64,000 nt of DNA, from positions 62,001 to 126,000 of the forward strand of contig NZ_WXEX01000002.1 in assembly GCF_009877435.1 (NCBI RefSeq). Reading direction: 5' to 3'. Source of the stretch: Heliomicrobium gestii (lineage in GTDB: Bacteria > Bacillota > Desulfitobacteriia > Heliobacteriales > Heliobacteriaceae). A model generated the notes under the pieces. It saw nothing but the letters and a program-made list of their open reading frames with translations, was not told where the DNA came from and ran no database searches. Position 1 is the first letter of the stretch. Each line of letters begins with the position of its first letter. This document shows, one piece after another, positions 8,674 through 16,555 of this stretch. A program made the translations under genes and the position numbers.

Positions 8674-10017
8674 CTACTGTTTTTGACCCTGCGCGTCAGG
8701 AGACTGTCCAGCCGGTTTTTGTTGGGACTGGGTCTGCTCGCCGTTTGTGTTGGCGTCCGGCTTTCCGCCGTCTTTCCCGGCCTTATCCTGTCCGGCTGCG
8801 TTTTGACCGGAACCGCCCTGGCCCGCGCCGCCTTGACCGGACTTGCTCCGTTCTTCGCTCACGGGCATGCCATCACGCAACGCCTGGAGGCCGCTGGTGA
8901 TGACTTTTTCTCCATCGGCCACACCATCGGTAATCTGGGTGATCCCTTCGTCGACTCGGCCAAGGGTCACTTTGCGTTCAACGGCCTTATCCCCATCGAG
9001 TATGTAAAGAACCTTTTGTCCTTTCCTCTCCACGACGGCGTCGGAGGGAACAGTGAGGACATTCTCGAGCTTCTGGGTCGTCACATGGATCTCTGCGTAC
9101 ATGCCCGCTTTCAGCAGGTCGTCGGTGTTCTCCACGTTCACCCAGACGGGATAGGTCTTCGCCTTGGCGTCAGCCGCCGGGCTGATCTTGGCGACCTTGC
9201 CCTTGAAGGGTTTGGTCGACGCCGAGGGCACCGAGACATCGACATCCATGCCCAGTTTGAACTGGTTGATGTCGCCTTCGCTGACGGCGGCGTTGATCTG
9301 AACCGTCTGCATGTTGATGACGACAAAAGGCGCTGTGCCGGTGGAAACGGATTCGCCGGCATTGACATTCTTGGTGGCGATGACGCCGGAAATGGGCGAA
9401 AGAACGCGGCTGTTCTCCAAATCCACCTCGTTTTGCCGGATGGTGGCCCGGTTTTGCTCTACACTGGCCTGTGATGCGGCGACAGAGGCGACGTTCATGT
9501 CATAGTCTTTTTTGATCCCGTCGTAATTCATCTGGGCTGAATCGTATGCAGACTGAGCAATCGCGCCGGAGTCGAGCAGCATCTTCTGCCGGTCCAGGGT
9601 CCGCTTGGCGTCGTCCAACTGGAGTTGGCTCTTTTCCACCTGCATCTTGGACCGTTCCAAGTTGGCCTGGCTGGCGGCCAGGGCCGCTTTGGCGGCGTCG
9701 ATTTTCGCCAGGATGTCATTGTTCTCCATTTGAATCAGCGTCGCTCCGGCGCTGACGCGCTGGCCCACATCGGCATAGACGCCCGCTGCCTTTCCGGAGG
9801 ACTTGGGAACCACATTGACAGTTTCGCTCGGCTCGATTTTCCCGCTCAAGGTCAAGGTGTTCGTCAAGGTCGCCCGCTTCACCGCAGCGGTCTTTACCGA
9901 TGTCACCGCTCCGGCCGCCGAGGTCGCCGGGGCATCCGTCTTCCCGCACGCCGATGTCAAAACCATCGTGGTCAAGCATACGGCGAGAACAACGTTTCGT
10001 GTCCGCAAGTTCTTCAC
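8674..10017 (-). CDS. RND membrane-fusion (adaptor) lipoprotein
   Basis: A periplasmic-adaptor (HlyD/AcrA) family protein of 447 residues and partner of the adjacent RND pump. The N-terminus is a lipoprotein signal with lipobox LTSAC at about 20-24. It is followed by a barrel-sandwich region, a long coiled-coil hairpin (about 95-200) and beta-barrel domains with NVNAGESVSTGTAPFVVI. The tail is rich in Gly, Gln and Lys and probably disordered. GTG at 10017 is the marked start, but a TTG nine bases further in, behind GGGGTGAAG, is also possible. The pump follows 43 bases downstream, so the two are co-transcribed. Confidence 0.9.
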   Translation of the reverse strand: MKNLRTRNVVLAVCLTTMVLTSACGKTDAPATSAAGAVTSVKTAAVKRATLTNTLTLSGKIEPSETVNVVPKSSGKAAGVYADVGQRVSAGATLIQMENNDILAKIDAAKAALAASQANLERSKMQVEKSQLQLDDAKRTLDRQKMLLDSGAIAQSAYDSAQMNYDGIKKDYDMNVASVAASQASVEQNRATIRQNEVDLENSRVLSPISGVIATKNVNAGESVSTGTAPFVVINMQTVQINAAVSEGDINQFKLGMDVDVSVPSASTKPFKGKVAKISPAADAKAKTYPVWVNVENTDDLLKAGMYAEIHVTTQKLENVLTVPSDAVVERKGQKVLYILDGDKAVERKVTLGRVDEGITQITDGVADGEKVITSGLQALRDGMPVSEERSKSGQGGAGQGGSGQNAAGQDKAGKDGGKPDANTNGEQTQSQQKPAGQSPDAQGQKQ

Positions 10018-10191
10018 CCCAAGTAATAATCTCTTCTCGATTATACATCTGAGATATCAAGAGCGTAATAAGATGGGAAAATTAAATGCAAAAGTTAAAG
10101 GAAAATAACATTTCAGGAAGGTTAGTTTAGACAAACAACAAGGTTCGCGTCTGTATTCCTCAAAAAATTCAATAAGGTCATCATGAAAAAG

Positions 10192-10232
10192 GGAAAAGCG
10201 ACCGTGGGCGGGAATCCCCGCCCTCTGGTCGC
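10192..10232 (-). terminator. Terminator of the repeat-protein gene
   Basis: Minus-strand hairpin with GCGACC/GGTCGC and GGGCGGG/CCCGCCC arms followed by TTTTCCC, 40 bases after the stop of the gene to its right. Confidence 0.75.
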
Positions 10233-10273
10233 ATCATCATAGTCGATTGTCCCTTCGTATCGCTCGAAGGTTC

Positions 10274-11371
10274 TTATTTGTTTCGCGAATGACCGCCAAA
10301 ACCTTTGTGGCTTAGCATGTTGTCGATCCGCTTTTCCAGATTGGCTTTGAATTGGTCTGCTTTTTCCGCCGTCAGCTTGCCGTCGGCGACGGCTTTGTCA
10401 ATGTTGGCATTGGCCGTTTCCAGCAGTTTGGCTTTCAGGTCTTCCTTGGCGACACCTTTGGCCTGGGCGATCTCTTCCAGCGATTTGCCGGCTTTCAGTT
10501 CTGCTTTCAGTTCATCTTGGGTCATCTGCAACACATCGGCGACCTGTTGGAAGGGGTTTACACCGCCGGGCGCGTGGAAGCCCCCTTTGCCTTTGTCACC
10601 CCGTTTCATGTCGACGAAGGTCTCTATGTGTTGCTTCATCGTTTCTTTCAGTTGAGCGGCCTTTTCCGCTGTAAGCTTGCCGTTGCTGACGGCTTCGTCC
10701 AGGCGGGCTTGGGCGCCTTCGACCGTCTTCGCGACGAGATCCGCTTTGGCGACGCCTTTCGTTTGGGCGATTTCCGCCAAGGACTTACCGGATTTCAGTT
10801 CTGTCTTCAATTCGTCTTGAGTCATCTGCAACAAGTCAGCGATCTTCTGTAAGTTCGGGCCGCCGAAGCCGTGGAAACCGGCTTTGCCCATGTCGCCAAA
10901 CTTTTGGCCGGCCTTGTCTCCAAAATTGCCGGTGTGTTTTTTGTCCACGGCGGCTTCAATGTGTTGCTTCATTATTTCTTTTTTCTGGGCAGCCTCTTCT
11001 GCGGTGAGCTTGCCGTTGCTGACGGCTTCATCCAGCCGGGTTTGGGCAGCGGCAACCATCTTAGCGATCAGGTCTTCTTTGGCGATGCCTTTGGCTTGCG
11101 CGATTTCTGCCAGCGATTTTCCGCTTTGCAGTTCCGCTTTTAAGGTCGCCTCGTCGATGCAGATAATCTTGGCAACGCCTTCAAAGCCTCTGGCGAAGTC
11201 GTTTCCTTTGAAGCCGCCCCGGTGATCCCTGCCGAACTTCTGAAAAATCGAGGGCTTACTGGTGTCGCTGCTTGTTGTCGCGTCAGTGGCGGCATAGGCG
11301 ATCACGCCGCTGCACAGGAGCGCTCCCGCCACGCTGGTGGCCACCAGGGTCTTTTTCCAGGATCGATACAT
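10274..11371 (-). CDS. Secreted three-repeat helical protein
   Basis: A 365-residue exported protein; the ATG at 11371 follows GGAGA and starts a clear signal peptide (KKTLVATSVAGALLCSGVIAYA). The mature part is three copies of an 80-90 residue unit with a shared pattern: a helix LKAELxSGKSLAEIAQAKGxAKEDL, a helix with LDEAVSNGKLTAEKAAQ, then KETMKQHIE. The middle and last copies start with LQMTQDELK. Linkers are rich in Gly, Phe, His and Lys. The repeat resembles short regions found singly in secreted Firmicute proteins of unknown function. No enzyme motif is visible. A scaffold, cell-wall or cation-binding role is possible but unproven. Confidence 0.6.
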   Translation of the reverse strand: MYRSWKKTLVATSVAGALLCSGVIAYAATDATTSSDTSKPSIFQKFGRDHRGGFKGNDFARGFEGVAKIICIDEATLKAELQSGKSLAEIAQAKGIAKEDLIAKMVAAAQTRLDEAVSNGKLTAEEAAQKKEIMKQHIEAAVDKKHTGNFGDKAGQKFGDMGKAGFHGFGGPNLQKIADLLQMTQDELKTELKSGKSLAEIAQTKGVAKADLVAKTVEGAQARLDEAVSNGKLTAEKAAQLKETMKQHIETFVDMKRGDKGKGGFHAPGGVNPFQQVADVLQMTQDELKAELKAGKSLEEIAQAKGVAKEDLKAKLLETANANIDKAVADGKLTAEKADQFKANLEKRIDNMLSHKGFGGHSRNK

Positions 11372-11454
11372 TGAAACGCCATCTCCTTTGTCCGGTTGTT
11401 TTGGCTGACGCCATTGATGCAAAGGGGGAGGGCATGGGTCATGTCATCCCGCCG

Positions 11455-11473
11455 CCTTCCCGTTGCGGGAAGG
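11455..11473. repeat. Short perfect inverted repeat
   Basis: CCTTCCCG and CGGGAAGG with a 3-base loop in the gap between the cytochrome gene and the repeat-protein gene. Rightward it is followed by TCTTTCTT, but no rightward gene ends here. It may affect mRNA stability between the two leftward genes. Confidence 0.35.
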
Positions 11474-11563
11474 TCTTTCTTGGTTCCATTTCCTTTGACA
11501 CCTTTACTTTACCAAGCAAAGCTGAAATTCGACTGAAAGAGGGGATGCCCTTTTGCGAATACC

Positions 11564-12415
11564 TTAGTCCGCTCCATGCTCATCTCCATGCCTCCGGTTT
11601 GGCCGCAAATCTTCTTTTTGATAGGCCTTTTCTTCGCCATAATGGAATCGGCCTGCCTGATTGATTCGATCGGTATCTTGCTGAAACGGCTCCGCTTGCT
11701 CCTCGCTAACGTTTCGGGTGGTTTCGCGCCGGAAACGGTTTCGATCGGTTCGCTTCTCCCCATGGCCCCCGTGACATTTCACGCAGTTCTCGATCCGCCC
11801 ATAATCGGAGGTGTGATGTTCCCGGAGCATCTCGCTCTGGCTGTGGCAGGACGCGCAGCTATAGCTTTTGTAGTCTCCGCCCTGGTGACACTCGGCGCAA
11901 GCAACCTTGTGGTCGCCAACGAGAGGAAAGTATTTCCCATGATCAAAGGAAGCCGGTTTCCATGCCTCCACCTTATGGCAGGCAGCGCAGTCTTTCCCAA
12001 AGGCGTCGTGACCCTTTGGCCCCTGGTGACATTCGGCGCACCGCTGATTGATGTTGGGTAGGTCGTGGTCAAAGCGGGCGCTAAAGGCGGCTGCGGCGCC
12101 CTGATGCGCTCGGTGGCAGGTGGTGCAGTCCTCGTTCTTTTTGACCTCATGATAATTCAGCAAATCACTGCTCATCTGCCGAGTCTTCATTTCTCGACTG
12201 TGGCACTCGGCGGCAGCGCAACTTTCGGAGGTCACCTTTGACCATGGTTGGTGACAGTCGGCGCAACCTTGCACGACCTCTTCATGCGCTCGAGATAGGT
12301 GACCTGGGGCGTAAAAGGATTCCGGCAGCATATGTTCCTGCATGGAAAATGCAATGGCGCTGACGGCGATGATCGCAAAGGAGAGAAGGATCACTTTTTT
12401 GATTCCAGCAGTCAT
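11564..12415 (-). CDS. Multiheme cytochrome c, eight heme sites
   Basis: A 283-residue exported electron carrier. The ATG at 12415 follows GAGGGAGG and begins an uncleaved-looking signal anchor (KKVILLSFAIIAVSAIAFSM). Heme-binding motifs counted: seven CxxCH (CADCH, CTTCH, CAECH, CAACH, CAECH, CASCH, CVKCH) and one CxxxxCH (CAAAECH), eight in all. Spaced His residues such as FDHGKYFPLVGDH can be distal ligands. The arrangement resembles class III/NrfH-like and octaheme-type carriers. After the last heme comes an Arg/Glu-rich tail of about 65 residues of unknown use. It lies directly downstream of a membrane protein with paired histidines, suggesting a quinol-to-cytochrome electron path. Confidence 0.88.
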   Translation of the reverse strand: MTAGIKKVILLSFAIIAVSAIAFSMQEHMLPESFYAPGHLSRAHEEVVQGCADCHQPWSKVTSESCAAAECHSREMKTRQMSSDLLNYHEVKKNEDCTTCHRAHQGAAAAFSARFDHDLPNINQRCAECHQGPKGHDAFGKDCAACHKVEAWKPASFDHGKYFPLVGDHKVACAECHQGGDYKSYSCASCHSQSEMLREHHTSDYGRIENCVKCHGGHGEKRTDRNRFRRETTRNVSEEQAEPFQQDTDRINQAGRFHYGEEKAYQKEDLRPNRRHGDEHGAD

Positions 12416-12426
12416 GTCATCCTCCC

Positions 12427-13017
12427 TCACCAACCGCGGTAGTAAGCAGCGGAAATGATGTGCAGGGTTAAGGCGAGTGTCAGGGTGATGTTTAAGGGAA
12501 AATGAACCCGCCGCCAGCCGGAGAGCAAATTCTCGCCAGAAATCGCCCAAGCAAGATACTCATCGGCCTCTTCCACGCTTTTTCCCGCTTCCAAGAGTAA
12601 TCGCCTTTTGGCCGCCAGTTTCTGCTTAAGATAAAAGTGGAAGAAATAGCCGACCTGCCCGCTGATCATGACGACCATGAAGACAGCAAAGGTCAGCCAA
12701 GGCACGAAGGCATGGGTTCTGCCACCGATATGGAGGCAAATTAAAAAATTCCCTAGCACAGTTAGACTGACATGCATCTTCAACCAAAAGGCGAGACGAC
12801 CGGGGAACGACCGAAACCGTTTTTTGATCGAATAGCCCATCGACAGGATCACCATCACCGTTCCCACGATGCCAATCCAGTAAAGGGCATCAAGCCAGTG
12901 ATTTCGATACAACTGAGCGCCAAGCAGGTAGCCCGACCACCAGAGAATGAGAAATCCCACTCCAGACCAAATCGTCCGCCAGATCAACCCGGTAATCAAC
13001 CGCTCGCCCCCCTCCAT
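12427..13017 (-). CDS. Membrane cytochrome b-like protein
   Basis: Integral membrane protein of about 196 residues with five predicted helices. Histidines at helix ends (KMHVSL, CLHIGG, FFHFYL and the C-terminal LHIISA) could ligate b-type heme, as in di-heme quinol oxidoreductase membrane subunits. The multiheme cytochrome starts 12 bases downstream, so this is probably its membrane electron donor or acceptor. The start is uncertain. ATG at 13017 has AAAGG immediately before it, while TTG at 12999 has GGAGGGG at good spacing and keeps all helices. The long open frame to 13269 crosses a terminator and is not used. Confidence 0.65.
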   Translation of the reverse strand: MEGGERLITGLIWRTIWSGVGFLILWWSGYLLGAQLYRNHWLDALYWIGIVGTVMVILSMGYSIKKRFRSFPGRLAFWLKMHVSLTVLGNFLICLHIGGRTHAFVPWLTFAVFMVVMISGQVGYFFHFYLKQKLAAKRRLLLEAGKSVEEADEYLAWAISGENLLSGWRRVHFPLNITLTLALTLHIISAAYYRGW

Positions 13018-13069
13018 CCTTTGTTTCCACACTTTACCTTGGGAAAATGAAATTGCGCTGAAAACAAAA

Positions 13070-13109
13070 CCGCCCACTGCACTCTTCCAACAAGATGGGC
13101 AGTGGACGG
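13070..13109 (-). terminator. Terminator after the sensor kinase
   Basis: Minus-strand arms CCGTCCACTGC and GCAGTGGGCGG with a following TTTTGTTTT, 50 bases after the kinase stop and ahead of the cytochrome b-like gene. It separates the two-component operon from the cytochrome genes, though read-through is possible. Confidence 0.65.
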
Positions 13110-13159
13110 TTGCTTTATGACGTTGGATACCTCTGATGGACCCAACTGTTTTTGCACGC

Positions 13160-14620
13160 TTACGTTGACACTGACGCTGCGCCGCCGCGCTGCTCTTTGA
13201 CCGGTATGGCGACAATAAAGCTACTCCCCCGCCCCATCCCGCCGCTTTCCACCCGGATCGCGCCGCCATGAGCTTCGACGATCCAGCGGGCGATGCTGAG
13301 ACCGAGGCCCACGCCGCCGGCCTGGCGGGATCGCCCTTTATCGGCCCGGTAAAAGCGATCGAAGATACGCTGCTGGTCTTCCGGCGAGATGCCGATGCCC
13401 GTGTCGGTCACCTTGATTTGCAAGGCATCGCCGTGAACACCGCCTGATCGCGCCAGCGAGAGGGCGATGGCGCCGCCCTCGAGTGTGTATTTGACCGCGT
13501 TATCCAACAAGATGCAGAGCAGTTGGGTCATGCGCTCCCGGTCGGCAAAGACAGGCAGGCTCTCGGGCGCGTCCATCTCCATCGTCAACCCTTGTGCATT
13601 GGCGCGATGCTGGAATGTGCGAAAGGCCTGCTCCGCCACAGGGCGCAGATCGAAGGACGCCCGTTGCAGTTCCAGTTTCCCCGAATCGGCCCGCGCCAGG
13701 GTGAGCAGGTCGCCGACAAGACGGGTCATGCGACCGACCTCGTCTTTCATGTCAGCCAGAACCTGACGAGAAAAATCAGACAGGTTGCGTTCATCGTCCG
13801 CCTCGATCACCTCGATGGAGGACTGCAGGATGCTCAAGGGAGTGCGCAGTTCATGGGAGGCGTCGGCGACAAACTCGCGCTGACGCTGGAAGGAATGGAT
13901 GATCGGCACCATCGCTCGTCCGGACATGTAATACCCAGCGCCGGCGGCCAGGAGTAGGGAAAAACTCGAGATCATACCAAGCACAAAGAGCAACCGGTAC
14001 AACACGTGGCGCGAGTTGCTCACATCCATGCCGGCATAGACGATGCCGGTCAGACGGCCGTGATCCAGCACCGGCTGGGCGCCCAACATGATGTACAATT
14101 CATCGCCATCTTCATCAGAAAGCCGGGCGTCTTTCGTCTCAAATGCCGAGGGTTTCCACTGTTGAACCGCTTCCAGAATCTGCGGATGCAAGCTGGGGTA
14201 TTCGTCTATGGCGCGAAGCACAGCGCCTGTTTCATCGACCATGAGCAAGAAGACCATCCGGTTGACGCCGTGCTTGGCCCCGTCGTCTCTGCCTCTGCCC
14301 TTGCCGTCGTCATCGTCGTCGTCATCGTCACTCGCCCGATCTTTTTCCCCCTCCGCGTCTTCATGAAGCTGCGCATATCGTCGATCACGTCTGCCGTCGA
14401 CGAACGCTTCGTTGGATCCACGCGGACGGGCCGCCCGTCGCTTCGTCTCAAGCAACTGTTGATCGGCCATTTTGGACAGCATCATTTTCATGTCTTGCCG
14501 CTCTTCCTTCTGCAGGATGGAATGGAGCAGTCCGTAAGTGATTCCGGTGAAAGCCACCAAGATGATGACCATCAGGGCCACATAGGCCAGAGTGAGACGC
14601 GCGCGGATCCGGGTAAACAC
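13160..14620 (-). CDS. Sensor histidine kinase with poly-Asp sensor loop
   Basis: A 486-residue membrane kinase paired with the response regulator 2 bases upstream. It has a first membrane helix (about 10-30), an extracytoplasmic domain to about 215, a second helix, HisKA with FVADASHELRTPLSIL, and an ATPase domain with GGVGLGLSIARWIVEAHGG. The sensor domain carries a run of eight or nine Asp after ASD, flanked by Lys/Arg/Asp-rich sequence and several Glu. Acidic runs of this kind often bind divalent or trivalent cations. GTG at 14620 follows GGAGGAA. The adjacent cytochrome genes make a redox or metal signal plausible, but this is inference. Confidence 0.92.
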   Translation of the reverse strand: MFTRIRARLTLAYVALMVIILVAFTGITYGLLHSILQKEERQDMKMMLSKMADQQLLETKRRAARPRGSNEAFVDGRRDRRYAQLHEDAEGEKDRASDDDDDDDDGKGRGRDDGAKHGVNRMVFLLMVDETGAVLRAIDEYPSLHPQILEAVQQWKPSAFETKDARLSDEDGDELYIMLGAQPVLDHGRLTGIVYAGMDVSNSRHVLYRLLFVLGMISSFSLLLAAGAGYYMSGRAMVPIIHSFQRQREFVADASHELRTPLSILQSSIEVIEADDERNLSDFSRQVLADMKDEVGRMTRLVGDLLTLARADSGKLELQRASFDLRPVAEQAFRTFQHRANAQGLTMEMDAPESLPVFADRERMTQLLCILLDNAVKYTLEGGAIALSLARSGGVHGDALQIKVTDTGIGISPEDQQRIFDRFYRADKGRSRQAGGVGLGLSIARWIVEAHGGAIRVESGGMGRGSSFIVAIPVKEQRGGAASVST

Positions 14621-14622
14621 GG

Positions 14623-15294
14623 CTATTCCTCCAGTGTGTATCCGACGCCCCGGACGTTATGGAGCAACTTGGCGGCGCCGGGAGGTTCGATTTTTTTGCG
14701 CAACAACCGGATATAGGCGTCGAGGGTGTTGTCGGTCACATCGGCGTCAAATCCCCAGACCCGCTCCATGATCATCTCGCGGGGGAGAACCTGTCCTTTG
14801 TTTTGCACGAGCAGATCGAGCAGGGCGAACTCGCGGCTGGTGAGGGTGATCTCCTCGCCGCCGCGTGTGACGGAATGGCGATTGCGGTTCAAGACGAGGT
14901 CTGCCACCTGGACGACCTCTTCCTGTAAAGGAACCTTCCCGCGCCGGGAGAGCGCCCGCAGGCGGGCCATCAACTCGGCCGAGGCGAAGGGTTTCACCAG
15001 GTAATCGTCGGCGCCGGCGTCAAGGCCCTGGACGCGATCCTCCACGGCGTCCTTGGCCGTCAACATGAGGATGGGGCACTGGCACCCCTCCTGGCGCAGT
15101 TGCCGGCAGACGATCACGCCATCCATGGCCGGCATCATCCAATCGAGGATGAGCAGATCATAATGGGTGGACTGGGCGTAGTGATAAGCGTCGTCGCCGC
15201 GCTGCACCCAGTCGACGTCATGCCCTTCCCGTTTCAACATATGGTCGATCAGTTTCCCCAGCCGCTGGTCATCTTCGGCCAGCAAAATGCGCAA
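14623..15294 (-). CDS. OmpR-family response regulator
   Basis: A 223-residue DNA-binding regulator: receiver domain with acidic pocket AEDD, phospho-acceptor Asp51 in LLILDWMMPAMDG, Lys in VKPF, then a winged-helix output domain ending NVRGVGYTLEE. TTG at 15294 is chosen because GAGGTGA precedes it and it gives the canonical family beginning MRILLAEDD; an upstream ATG at 15357 would add 21 atypical residues. The cognate kinase follows after 2 bases. Likely targets are its own operon and the cytochrome genes downstream. Confidence 0.93.
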   Translation of the reverse strand: MRILLAEDDQRLGKLIDHMLKREGHDVDWVQRGDDAYHYAQSTHYDLLILDWMMPAMDGVIVCRQLRQEGCQCPILMLTAKDAVEDRVQGLDAGADDYLVKPFASAELMARLRALSRRGKVPLQEEVVQVADLVLNRNRHSVTRGGEEITLTSREFALLDLLVQNKGQVLPREMIMERVWGFDADVTDNTLDAYIRLLRKKIEPPGAAKLLHNVRGVGYTLEE

Positions 15295-15476
15295 TGGGAT
15301 CACCTCGTCACACTTTATCGGTAGACCGCTGTCGCCGTTATTGGTTGCTGTGACCATCTTCCGCTGATCGGGCCTATCTTCCCCACTCCACCATAGAACG
15401 CAACAATGAAAATCGGCTGAAAGCAGAAGGGAAAATATTTCGCTGTACGAGCGTATGCAAAAAGACGCGCCACCCG

Positions 15477-15512
15477 TTGATTACAATATCAGGAAAATGT
15501 TATGATAAGACT
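15477..15512 (+). promoter_or_regulatory. Promoter/operator shared by both HEPN-MNT modules (copy 1)
   Basis: TTGATT and TATGAT hexamers 18 bases apart. The whole 36-base segment is identical at 33 positions to 23802-23837, upstream of the second HEPN/MNT pair, although the genes downstream differ in order and sequence. Such conservation suggests a common operator, perhaps bound by a toxin-antitoxin complex. Confidence 0.6.
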
Positions 15513-15552
15513 GCTATTTTAGTTGCATCACTAAAAGGGTGGGAGGTTGCCC

Positions 15553-15969
15553 ATGGCAATCTGTTCGTTAGAAGAGGCAAAGCCCCTCATTATTTCTACA
15601 ATCCAAAAAAATTTGTCACCTGTGGCGGTTGTGTTATTTGGCTCGGCGGCAAAAGACAGGCTCCGTCCAGACAGCGACATCGATATCGCCATTTTAACGG
15701 GCGATCCTGTGGAGGAAATCGTCCTTTACCGCCTCAGTCAAGCCCTCTCCCACTCCCTGAATCGCGATGTCGACCTTATCGACTTATCGGCGGCTTCGAC
15801 CGTCTTTCAGGCACAGATTTTATCGACAGGCCAGGTTATCTACTGTCGTGACCGCGATCGATTGCTTGCCTTTCATGCGTTGACGCTAAAAAAATACGCC
15901 CGGCTGAACGAAGAGCGCCACTGCATCTTCGCAGCGGAAAGGGAGAGGATCCGCGCCCATGAGTCCTGA
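15553..15969 (+). CDS. MNT-type nucleotidyltransferase, putative antitoxin (MntA-like)
   Basis: Minimal nucleotidyltransferase of 138 residues. The catalytic signature GSAAKDRLRPDSDIDIAIL lies at about 31-49, with the two Asp of DID as metal ligands. In HepT/MntA systems this enzyme adds AMP to a Tyr of the HEPN toxin and silences it. ATG at 15553 follows GGGAGG; a TTG six bases upstream overlaps that site. The reading frame overlaps the start of the HEPN gene by 11 bases, which ensures coupled translation. The C-terminal 40 residues are Arg/Glu-rich. Confidence 0.88.
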   Translation: MAICSLEEAKPLIISTIQKNLSPVAVVLFGSAAKDRLRPDSDIDIAILTGDPVEEIVLYRLSQALSHSLNRDVDLIDLSAASTVFQAQILSTGQVIYCRDRDRLLAFHALTLKKYARLNEERHCIFAAERERIRAHES

Positions 15970-16375
15970 TGTGGCCTGGAATAAACGCGAAAGCATTGAA
16001 CGCTGCTGGCGGCGCGTTCAAGAAGAATATGCCCAAAACCCTGATAACCTGAGCAACTACACCAAACAGGACGCCATCGTGCTCAATATCCAACGCATGT
16101 GTGAAATCGCCATCGACTTGGCTGCTCATGTGATCGCCATGCGCGGGTGGGGCCTTCCCCAAAATAGCCGTGAGATGTTCGAGATCCTTCACCAACAGGG
16201 TATCATTGATGGGACGCTAGTAAAAGCCTTGAAAGGGATGGTCGGGTTTCGAAACATCGCTGTCCATGAGTATCAGCGGTTAAACCTGACGATACTGCAA
16301 CAGATCATCGAAGGGGATCTTGAAGATATTCGCCGTTTTGGTCGAATGATCGTTAAGTATGTTGAAAAGGGCTGA
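15959..16375 (+). CDS. HEPN-domain RNase toxin (HepT-like)
   Basis: All-helical 138-residue HEPN protein. The catalytic RX4-6H motif of the family is present as RNIAVH (Arg98-His103), followed by Glu-Tyr. That Tyr is the kind of residue AMPylated by MntA partners. It overlaps the nucleotidyltransferase gene, the standard HepT/MntA arrangement with the antitoxin first. Family members cleave RNA and act in plasmid or phage defence. No mobile element is visible nearby. Confidence 0.88.
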   Translation: MSPDVAWNKRESIERCWRRVQEEYAQNPDNLSNYTKQDAIVLNIQRMCEIAIDLAAHVIAMRGWGLPQNSREMFEILHQQGIIDGTLVKALKGMVGFRNIAVHEYQRLNLTILQQIIEGDLEDIRRFGRMIVKYVEKG

Positions 16376-16470
16376 CGATGGCGATGCTGTTAGATGGTGA
16401 GCCGCTTCTTCCGTGATTTCTGGATTTCCCCAACCGGTAGAATGCGTATTCAGCGGAATCGCCGTAACAG

Positions 16471-16509
16471 AAAAACGCCGCCCGAACACTCTCCGTTCAG
16501 GCGGCGTTT
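16471..16509 (-). terminator. Terminator of the MFS gene
   Basis: AAACGCCGCC and GGCGGCGTTT arms with an inner GAAC/GTTC extension; T-tract on the minus strand. It lies 46 bases after the MFS stop and also faces the HEPN gene end. Confidence 0.85.
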
Positions 16510-16555
16510 CACTTGTTTTCTTACCCTTCAACAGGGGGAGCGCTGGCTCAAATCC

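Noticed and set aside
11509-11763. Alternative 84-codon frame over the tail of the multiheme cytochrome
   Set aside because: The cytochrome frame continues without interruption and the alternative has no ribosome site; kept as tail of the cytochrome.
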